Of a DNA stretch of 19,066 bases, positions 14,165-19,066 are shown in pieces. The position numbers and the translations under genes are program-made. The stretch comes from UBA1822 sp963615055 (lineage in GTDB: Bacteria; Bacillota; Negativicutes; Veillonellales; Dialisteraceae). The notes beneath the pieces are model-generated. The model had not been told where the DNA came from and made no database searches. It saw only the letters and a program-made list of their open reading frames with translations. The stretch is from NCBI GenBank assembly GCA_963615055.1, contig CAVEFO010000038.1:1-19066 (forward strand). Reading direction: 5' to 3'. Numbering within the stretch: position 1 is the first letter of the stretch; each line of letters starts with the position of its first letter.

Positions 14165-15490
14165 TTACGCCTCAATTTCCCCCTTCAGCACCCATGTCTG
14201 CGCCTGCGTCACTTTGGCGCGAAGAATATCGCCCACCGCGATGCCCTCCGGTTTCTCAAAAATAATCATTTTATTCCCGGACGTGCGCCCATACCAATGC
14301 CCGGGATCCTGCTTCGTCTCGCCCTCGGCAATGACGGTGAACGTCCTGCCCTCATCCTTTTGATTGATGTACAAGGAAATCCGATTTTGGACGTCCATCA
14401 GCTCCTGCAAGCGGCGTTTCTTTGTTTCCTCCGGAATCTGATTCTCCATTTTCGCCGCCGGCGTGCCAACTCTGGGCGAATAAATAAAAGTGTACGCCGA
14501 ATCGAATCGGGCATCCTCCAAAAGACGAAGCGTCGCCTCGTGCGCGGCCTCCGTTTCCCCCGGAAACCCCGTGATGATATCCGTCGTGACGGCGATATCG
14601 GGCATTTTTTCGCGCACATACGCCAAAAGCTCCGAAAAATGTCCGATTGTATAGCCGCGATTCATTCGTTTCAATATCTCATCATCACCGTGCTGCACCG
14701 GGAGATGCATATGGCGCGCAACTTTCGGCGATGCAGCCATCGCGTCGACCATGTCCCACGTCATATCGCGCGGATGCGACGTCATGTAACGAATGCGATA
14801 CAGCCCGTCCACCTCGTCCAGTGCACGAATGAGCGTCGCAAAATCCGTGCCGTCTTTGAAATCCAGACCGTACGAATTGACATTTTGCCCCAAGAGCGTG
14901 ATTTCTTTGTAGCCTTCAGCGGCCAGCGCCCGCGCCTCGGAGACAATATCCGCCACCGTGCGGCTCGTCTGACGACCGCGCACATACGGGACGATACAGT
15001 ACGTGCAAAATTTATTGCAACCCTGCATGATCGGCACCCAAGCAAAGACATGACTTTTCCGTTTCGCCGAAAGCTCGCTGTAATCGGTGACGCGCTGCGG
15101 CCGAAGCTCAGTGCGGACGATGTGCTCCCGTTTCTCCGTCTCATTTCGAATGACGTCGCCGAGATCCTGAATGTGATACGGACCCAAGACGAAATCGATG
15201 ATTGGCATACGACTGATGAGTTTCCCCTTGTTCTCCTGCGCCATGCAACCCATGACTCCGACCAAAAGCTTCGGATTTTTCTTTTTGATTTGAGAAATCT
15301 CGCCGATTTTTCCGTACACCTTCTCCTCGGCGTTTTGACGGATGCTGCACGTATTCAAGATGATGATATCCGCCTCTTCCATCCGCGCGGCCTCCGTGCA
15401 ACCGATTGCGGAAAGCTCGCCATTGATGCGCTCGGTATCGGATTCATTCATCTGGCAACCGTACGTGACGGTAAAATATTTTCGCTCCAT
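14165..15490 (-). CDS. miaB: tRNA-2-methylthio-N6-dimethylallyladenosine synthase MiaB
   Basis: 441-residue radical-SAM methylthiotransferase that converts i6A37 made by MiaA to ms2i6A37. The N-terminal UPF0004 domain binds one 4Fe-4S cluster through Cys12 (YGCQMNE), Cys48 (NTCSIR) and Cys82 (GCMAQ). The radical-SAM cluster ligands are Cys158, Cys162 and Cys165 in GCNKFCTYC. A TRAM domain ends the protein (about 375-441). The ATG at 15490 was chosen for its AGGAG site 6 bases upstream and its match to MERKYFTVTYGCQMN-type starts; an upstream frame extension to 15637 crosses the promoter and terminator. It is first in a cluster that continues with mutS, mutL and miaA. Confidence 0.96.
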   Translation of the reverse strand: MERKYFTVTYGCQMNESDTERINGELSAIGCTEAARMEEADIIILNTCSIRQNAEEKVYGKIGEISQIKKKNPKLLVGVMGCMAQENKGKLISRMPIIDFVLGPYHIQDLGDVIRNETEKREHIVRTELRPQRVTDYSELSAKRKSHVFAWVPIMQGCNKFCTYCIVPYVRGRQTSRTVADIVSEARALAAEGYKEITLLGQNVNSYGLDFKDGTDFATLIRALDEVDGLYRIRYMTSHPRDMTWDMVDAMAASPKVARHMHLPVQHGDDEILKRMNRGYTIGHFSELLAYVREKMPDIAVTTDIITGFPGETEAAHEATLRLLEDARFDSAYTFIYSPRVGTPAAKMENQIPEETKKRRLQELMDVQNRISLYINQKDEGRTFTVIAEGETKQDPGHWYGRTSGNKMIIFEKPEGIAVGDILRAKVTQAQTWVLKGEIEA

Positions 15491-15524
15491 AAAATCTCCT
15501 GCCATTCCATTCCTGTAATATTTA

Positions 15525-15553
15525 ATTATATCATGACCGCGCCTAATTTTGAA
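15525..15553 (-). promoter_or_regulatory. promoter of miaB, extended -10
   Basis: Minus strand: -10 TATAAT (15525-15530) preceded by TGA, giving the extended TGnTATAAT form, and a weak -35 TTCAAA (15548-15553) at a 17-base spacer. It lies 35 bases before the miaB ATG, downstream of the terminator of the preceding unit. Confidence 0.75.
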
Positions 15554-15600
15554 AAATAAGGAAACGGCAACCGCAAAAATTCCCCACGCAAAATCGTCAC

Positions 15601-15641
15601 AAAAAAAGGCGGTGGAAACCCTGAAATCATTTTCCACCGCC
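15601..15641 (-). terminator. intrinsic terminator of the membrane protein-CofE-like operon
   Basis: Perfect 11-bp stem GGCGGTGGAAA/TTTCCACCGCC (15608-15618 with 15631-15641) around a 12-base loop, followed on the minus strand by seven T (15601-15607). It separates the upstream unit, including its repeat-rich 3' region, from miaB. Confidence 0.92.
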
Positions 15642-15650
15642 CCGTCAAGC

Positions 15651-16059
15651 CCGTCTTCCGTTTACCGTTTACCGTTTACCGTCCGTCACACTCCATGAAA
15701 TCCAAGGTTCTCAAGCTCGGTTCACGGTTCACGGATAACGGACAGCACCTCCATGTGACACCATCAAGCCCTTTCAAGCCCGTAATCCGTCTTCCGTTTA
15801 CCGTTTACCGCCCGTCACATCCCTTGAAACCCAAAGTCCTCACGCACGGTTCACGGTCCACGGTCCACGGACAGCACCTTCATTGTGACACCATCAAGCC
15901 CTTTCAAGCCCTTTCAAGCCCCATCAAGCCCGTCTTCCGTCTTCCGTTTACCGCCCGTCACATCCCATGAAACCCAAAGTCCTCACGCACGGTCCACAGT
16001 CAACGGTTCACGGTTCACGGTCAACGGTTCACGGTTCACGGATAACGGATAACGGAAGA
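15651..16059. repeat. nested tandem repeat block, about 2.8 higher-order units
   Basis: Inverted-type heptads CCGTTTA/CCGTCTT lie at 15651-15685, 15780-15814 and 15930-15957. Direct-type heptads CGGTTCA/CGGTCCA/CGGATAA lie at 15718-15745, 15847-15874 and 15990-16059, the last with ten units. Decamers CTTTCAAGCC stand between them (two in the first unit, four in the second). The linker TGAAACCCAAAGTCCTC or a variant recurs at 15696, 15825 and 15968, so the large unit is 129 then 143 bases. CTTCATTGTGACACC-type linkers follow the direct heptads. The block fills the space between the CofE-like stop codon and the terminator, so it would be the 3' untranslated RNA of that gene. Open frames in it are repeat translations. 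Confidence 0.92.
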
Positions 16060-16061
16060 AG

Positions 16062-16703
16062 TCATCCCTCCGCGTCCTTAAAGTTTTTAATGATAACAAT
16101 CGGCGTCTTCTGGCTCGCGTTTCCGAACGGATTATCAATCAAAATTTTCGCAATTTTCTTCGGATCGAGTTTACCGCTCTTGCCCAGCACCGCCGCGCGT
16201 TTCAAATCATTCACATCCGCCACAACCGCGCCGTACGCTCCCGTTTCCTTGACGATTCTCTCGCAGACCTCATCCGCATCCGCCGGGCCGTAGACAATGC
16301 ATTTATCAAAAGGCGGCATCGTGCCCGTCACATCGTCGCAAAGAGACGCTTGGCGGCATTTCGCATAGAAAATCCCGCTCTTTCCGAAACATTTTCCAAT
16401 CGCCGCAACGATGAACCAGAAGAGCATCCGCCATTTCCCTTCCTCTTCCATCGCCGCCTGCATCCCGTAAATGCTCGCCATCGAGCCCGCTGCCGGGACA
16501 AAACGATTCATGAGCCGCGCCTGCCACGTCGGCGAAAGCTCCTCCGGGCGCACGTAGCGACCCTGCGTGATGGCCAGCACCGACTCCGCCGTGCAAATGA
16601 TATCCTTGTCCGTCACATCCGCCGCGTATTCTTTGATCACCGCCGCGATGTCATCTTTATGCGTCAAAATCCGGGTCCGGACCGGCACCAATTCCAATTC
16701 CAT
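16062..16703 (-). CDS. CofE-like protein, coenzyme F420-0:gamma-glutamyl ligase family
   Basis: 213 residues, somewhat shorter than CofE of F420 makers (about 250). It begins with a PVRTRILTHKDDIAAVI stretch and DIICTAESVLAITQGR, both typical of the F420_ligase fold, and continues with GKSGIFYAKCRQASLCDDVTG, PPFDKCIVYGP and DNPFGNASQ-type loops. True CofE adds glutamates to F420, but I see no other F420 gene and the host group is not known to make F420, so the substrate is uncertain; an amide-bond-forming role on another cofactor or wall precursor is inference. Its ATG shares one base with the stop of the membrane protein (TAATG), so the two are coupled. Its stop is 2 bases from a ten-unit heptad array. 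Confidence 0.82.
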   Translation of the reverse strand: MELELVPVRTRILTHKDDIAAVIKEYAADVTDKDIICTAESVLAITQGRYVRPEELSPTWQARLMNRFVPAAGSMASIYGMQAAMEEEGKWRMLFWFIVAAIGKCFGKSGIFYAKCRQASLCDDVTGTMPPFDKCIVYGPADADEVCERIVKETGAYGAVVADVNDLKRAAVLGKSGKLDPKKIAKILIDNPFGNASQKTPIVIIKNFKDAEG

Positions 16704-17263
16704 TATGCGCGCCCTCCCGATACATGTTCATACAACGCACTGCGAAGCTCCTCGGCCTCCAGATAAATCCGGCCTTTTCTGTATTCCCAATCGCTGCGGC
16801 CGACCGTCTGGAAAATGATATCGATCGGCATATCGGGAAACGTTTCCAAATCACGGAGAATATTTCCCGTCGTCGCCGTAAGCGTAAGTTTCACGCAAAG
16901 CTTCACTTCGTCGCCCGCATACACGATGAGCGCTTCCCAATAATCATCCTCGCGCACCCGCTTCACATCGTAAACAATCGCGCGAAGCTTCGCCGCATCA
17001 TACTGCTCGCGAGGCAGATACGGCCGTGCAAAACAATCCATGATGGTCCCGCCCTGCCGACCGGCATTCCGAATGGGCACCGTCGCCGACAAAATCGCCG
17101 TCGACTGATCGAGTTTCTCCACGTGAAACGGCGTCTTTTGCCGCGAAAGCAACCGGAAATCGCAATCCCCCTGCCTCGCGCAGACATACCAATACCCCAA
17201 GAAACAGAGGCACACCAGCAGCAACAACACCACCGGAATCAGCAGAAACCAAATCCAAGCCAT
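16703..17263 (-). CDS. membrane-anchored protein of unknown function next to the CofE-like gene
   Basis: 186 residues. Residues 3-28 are one long hydrophobic helix, followed by Arg and acidic residues, so the protein is probably held in the membrane by its N-terminus with the rest on one side; no lipobox or clear cleavage site was identified. The remainder is a mixed alpha/beta domain of about 155 residues with conserved-looking patches TVPIRNAGRQGGTIMDCF and ARPYLPREQYD. I do not recognise a family. ATG follows GGAGGAAAG. One-base overlap with the CofE-like gene suggests that the two work together. Transcription begins at the promoter at 17305-17310. Confidence 0.75.
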   Translation of the reverse strand: MAWIWFLLIPVVLLLLVCLCFLGYWYVCARQGDCDFRLLSRQKTPFHVEKLDQSTAILSATVPIRNAGRQGGTIMDCFARPYLPREQYDAAKLRAIVYDVKRVREDDYWEALIVYAGDEVKLCVKLTLTATTGNILRDLETFPDMPIDIIFQTVGRSDWEYRKGRIYLEAEELRSALYEHVSGGRA

Positions 17264-17304
17264 ACCGACTTTCCTCCTCCAATACTATGTGACATTCTGT
17301 ATGT

Positions 17305-17334
17305 ATTATACCATTATCCGTTGTCCGTTGTCCG
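17305..17334 (-). promoter_or_regulatory. extended -10 promoter whose -35 region lies in heptads
   Basis: Minus strand -10 TATAAT (17305-17310) preceded by TGG, giving TGnTATAAT. With an 18-base spacer the -35 is CGGACA (17329-17334), matching four of six consensus bases. Spacer and -35 are made of heptads from the array at 17311-17345. It drives the membrane protein gene, starting about 35 bases before its ATG. Confidence 0.65.
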
Positions 17335-17345
17335 TTAACCGGGTG
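17311..17345. repeat. heptad array CCGTTGT type next to a promoter
   Basis: Five units on the plus strand: CCATTAT, CCGTTGT, CCGTTGT, CCGTTAA and CCGGGTG. It directly touches the -10 box of the minus-strand promoter. A degenerate part of the composite repeat, with AAGGCTTGAA decamers, follows to about 17385. Confidence 0.85.
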
Positions 17346-17431
17346 TCGCATAGAGATAAAAGCTTGAAAAGGCTTGAAAACCCTTACCAATGTCGCTTCG
17401 CGCATTTTTTATGCCTTCGGCGTCCCGCACA

Positions 17432-17721
17432 CGGTTCACGATTACACGGATAACGGCCAACAGTACTATGTGACACCATCAAGCCCTTTCAAGCCGTTAT
17501 CCGCCCTCCGTTAACCGTTTACCGTCCGGCACATCCCTTGAAACCCAAAGTCCTCGCGCACAGTTCACGGAGGGCGGCTCACGGACAGCACCTCCATGAG
17601 ACACCATCAAGCCCTTTCAAGCCATTTCAAGCCTTCATCAGGCCTGCCAATCCCTCCCGTGGAGCACAAAAGTTTCTCACACACGGATAACGGTTCACGG
17701 TTCACGGTCAACGGACAACAG
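17432..17721. repeat. nested tandem repeat block, about 2.2 higher-order units
   Basis: Same plan as the block at 15651-16059. Direct heptads lie at 17432-17463 (irregular), 17561-17588 (diverged, CAGTTCA, CGGAGGG, CGGCTCA, CGGACAG) and 17684-17718 (CGGATAA, CGGTTCA twice, CGGTCAA, CGGACAA). Inverted-type heptads lie at 17494-17528. CTTTCAAGCC or CATTTCAAGCC decamers and the linkers GTGACACCATCAAGCC and TTGAAACCCAAAGTCCTC are shared. Unit spacing is 129 then 123 bases. The block fills the gap between the murI stop and the next promoter. Confidence 0.9.
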
Positions 17722-17753
17722 CTCTATGTGACACAAAATACCAATCGCGCACA

Positions 17754-17781
17754 ACTGCTCACTGCTCACTGCTAACTGCTA
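17754..17781. repeat. heptanucleotide array, ACTGCTC family (copy 4), inside the murI 3' end
   Basis: Four exact units: ACTGCTC, ACTGCTC, ACTGCTA and ACTGCTA. The murI stop codon (17759-17761) and its last six or so sense codons lie within this array. Confidence 0.9.
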
Positions 17782-18538
17782 ACTTTCCAGCCACAGCCCT
17801 CTCTCCCATCACGGCCGACAGCAATTTCTGCGGCGCCGCCGTGTCTCCGGAAAACCAATACACATCCTCGCTTGCCGCATTCGAAAGCGCATCCTTTTCC
17901 GACAAAATCCGCATGGCCTCCTCGACCGTTTTCTCCGCCGGATCCAGTAGAAATGCGCCGGGAAAAATCTCCTCGAAGACATCTCGAATCAGCGGATAAT
18001 GCGTGCAGCCGAAAATCACCGCTTCCGCCCCTTGCGCATGATGCGTTTCCGTTAAATTTTGTACGAGAGCGCGGATTTCCTCACGCGGCGCCACACGCTC
18101 CACCGCGCCCGCAAGCCCTTCGCACGGCACCTCGACGACATCGGCCCCCGGCAGCGCCCGCAAGACCCCCTCCTTATGCCGATGCGTCGCAATCGAAGCC
18201 GGCGTCGCAAAAATCGCCACACGAGACACCCTCGGAATCGCCGAAAAATCAAGACTCATCCCGACGACCGGCACTGTTTCCTCATAAAAAGCCGGCGGCA
18301 CATTAAACGTAATCGTATTGCACGCGATGACGACCGCCTTCACATCCTGCGACAGAAGAAACGCTTTCCCTTCCGCCGCCAAGCGGGCGATTTCCTCCCG
18401 CGGCCGCTCCCCGTACGGATTCCTGGCCGAGTCGCCGAAATACACAATCGTTTCCTTCGGATACCGCGCTTTCAAGACACGCGCCGCCGTGAGCCCGCCG
18501 GCTCCCGAATCCATCACCCCAATCGGTCGATTATCCAT
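17759..18538 (-). CDS. murI: glutamate racemase
   Basis: 259-residue cofactor-independent racemase that makes D-glutamate for peptidoglycan. Asp10 is in MDSGAGGLT. DSARNPYGERP (36-46) binds substrate. The catalytic cysteines are Cys73 in ACNTITF and Cys178 in GCTHYPL, with His180. The ATG at 18538 was chosen because it fits the family N-terminus and has GGAAAGG upstream; it overlaps the thioesterase stop by 8 bases, and a longer upstream frame is Arg-rich noise from that gene. The last residues, LAVSSEQ, are the translation of the ACTGCTC heptads, so the natural C-terminus has probably been replaced or extended by repeat sequence. The core is complete. Confidence 0.95.
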   Translation of the reverse strand: MDNRPIGVMDSGAGGLTAARVLKARYPKETIVYFGDSARNPYGERPREEIARLAAEGKAFLLSQDVKAVVIACNTITFNVPPAFYEETVPVVGMSLDFSAIPRVSRVAIFATPASIATHRHKEGVLRALPGADVVEVPCEGLAGAVERVAPREEIRALVQNLTETHHAQGAEAVIFGCTHYPLIRDVFEEIFPGAFLLDPAEKTVEEAMRILSEKDALSNAASEDVYWFSGDTAAPQKLLSAVMGERAVAGKLAVSSEQ

Positions 18539-18959
18539 GATATCCCTTTCCGTCCTCCGCTGCCATTTCACAAAGCGGCGTCGCCAAATCCTGCGGCAGC
18601 CGCACAATCCGTCCCGTTTCCATCGACGTGAACGTCCCGACCGACGTCGCCGCGACAAGCTGCACGCCATCCGCCTCCCGCACGATTTCATACGCAAAGA
18701 CAATCTTCGCCCGCGACGCTTCCGTCAAATACGCCCGCACGATGATTTCATCGTCAAAACGCGCCGGAGCCAAATATTTCACATGCACGTCCACGATGGG
18801 AAACACGATGCCCCGCGCCATCAAATCCGACAACGTAATGCCGCACGAACGCAGATACTCCACCCGCGCCGCCTCCAGCCAATTCAGATAATTCCCGTGA
18901 TACACGACGCGCATCCCATCCGTTTCCTGAAAATGCACGCGATGTCGCCACTCCGTCAT
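18531..18959 (-). CDS. acyl-CoA thioesterase, YbgC/FcbJ-type hotdog fold
   Basis: 142-residue single hotdog-domain protein, expected to form tetramers and hydrolyse acyl-CoA thioesters. The 4-hydroxybenzoyl-CoA thioesterase/YbgC signature is near the N-terminus: ETDGMRVVYHGNYLNWLEAAR, with Asp14 at the position of the catalytic Asp and His21. Its real substrate is unknown: YbgC-like enzymes act on short-chain or phospholipid-related acyl-CoAs. AGGAGG lies 6 bases before the ATG. It overlaps murI by 8 bases. The 107 bases upstream are AT-rich with a possible TTTACA but no well-spaced -10, so the promoter is not called. Confidence 0.9.
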   Translation of the reverse strand: MTEWRHRVHFQETDGMRVVYHGNYLNWLEAARVEYLRSCGITLSDLMARGIVFPIVDVHVKYLAPARFDDEIIVRAYLTEASRAKIVFAYEIVREADGVQLVAATSVGTFTSMETGRIVRLPQDLATPLCEMAAEDGKGYHG

Positions 18960-19066
18960 ACGCCCTCCTCATCCATTTTAATTTTCTTATTTTACTACAA
19001 AAATCCAATTTGGTAGGTTGTAAAATGAAATTGAACACCTGAGAAAAAAGTAGACCCATAACGGTT
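18960..19066. other. AT-rich upstream region of the thioesterase gene
   Basis: It holds the ribosome-binding site and very likely the promoter of the thioesterase-murI unit, but no confident -35/-10 pair. The final bases ATAACGGTT match a CGGTT-type heptad and may start another array beyond the window. Confidence 0.4.

Noticed and set aside
14102..15559. 485-codon plus-strand open frame opposite miaB
   Set aside because: Antisense shadow of miaB, and it starts inside a heptad array.
15695..15970. 91-codon plus-strand frame in the repeat block
   Set aside because: Its translation simply repeats with the DNA unit (KPKVLTHGSR-type motifs); no ribosome-binding site and no homology that I recognise.
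15651..16059. Possible CRISPR array
   Set aside because: Units have no constant repeat of 24-40 bases with unique spacers of equal size; both parts are themselves tandem repeats, and no cas gene is present.

Overview
The window looks like chromosomal DNA of a moderately GC-rich Bacillota bacterium. My best guess is the Negativicutes (Selenomonas, Megasphaera or Dialister relatives), but the genus cannot be fixed from sequence alone. The reasons are a Cys-specific T-box leader before cysS, a Mini-III RNase between cysS and rlmB, a cluster miaB, mutS, mutL, methyltransferase, miaA, hfq, Met-gamma-lyase-like, and Shine-Dalgarno sites of the AGGAGG type. Nearly all genes are housekeeping genes. 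The unusual material lies between them.

Layout. On the plus strand (about 307-2539) an ABC ATPase, its permease and a HAD phosphatase are tightly packed and end at a strong bidirectional terminator. From there to the right end every gene is on the minus strand. Read in the direction of transcription these are: (a) a YbgC-like thioesterase and murI (18959-17759); (b) a one-span membrane protein and a CofE/F420-ligase-family protein (17263-16062), with a promoter at its head and a terminator at 15601-15641; (c) miaB (15490-14165), then after a 390-bp repeat-filled gap mutS, mutL, an RsmJ-like methyltransferase, miaA, hfq and a PLP enzyme (13774-6121); (d) a consensus promoter, a possible 210-nt structured RNA, a cysteine T-box, then cysS, mrnC and rlmB (6049-2824).

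Shared themes are tRNA and rRNA maturation (miaA, miaB, rlmB, mrnC, an rRNA methyltransferase candidate), tRNA charging (cysS under tRNA-Cys control), mismatch repair (mutS and mutL, overlapping by one base) and cell-wall precursor supply (murI).

The most striking signal is a system of heptanucleotide tandem repeats outside the genes. One family is ACTGCTC/ACTGCTA (four arrays). The other is CGGTTCA-like, paired with inverted CCGTTTA-like arrays. In the second family the heptads, a 10-bp CTTTCAAGCC repeat and conserved linkers build a higher-order unit of about 123-143 bp. Arrays touch functional sites: one encodes the last residues of MurI, one abuts the stop codon of the CofE-like gene, one supplies the -35 region of a promoter, one lies just before the ABC ATPase ribosome-binding site, and two flank the gap before mutS. 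No mobile element with a transposase, no CRISPR array, and no tRNA or rRNA gene was found.
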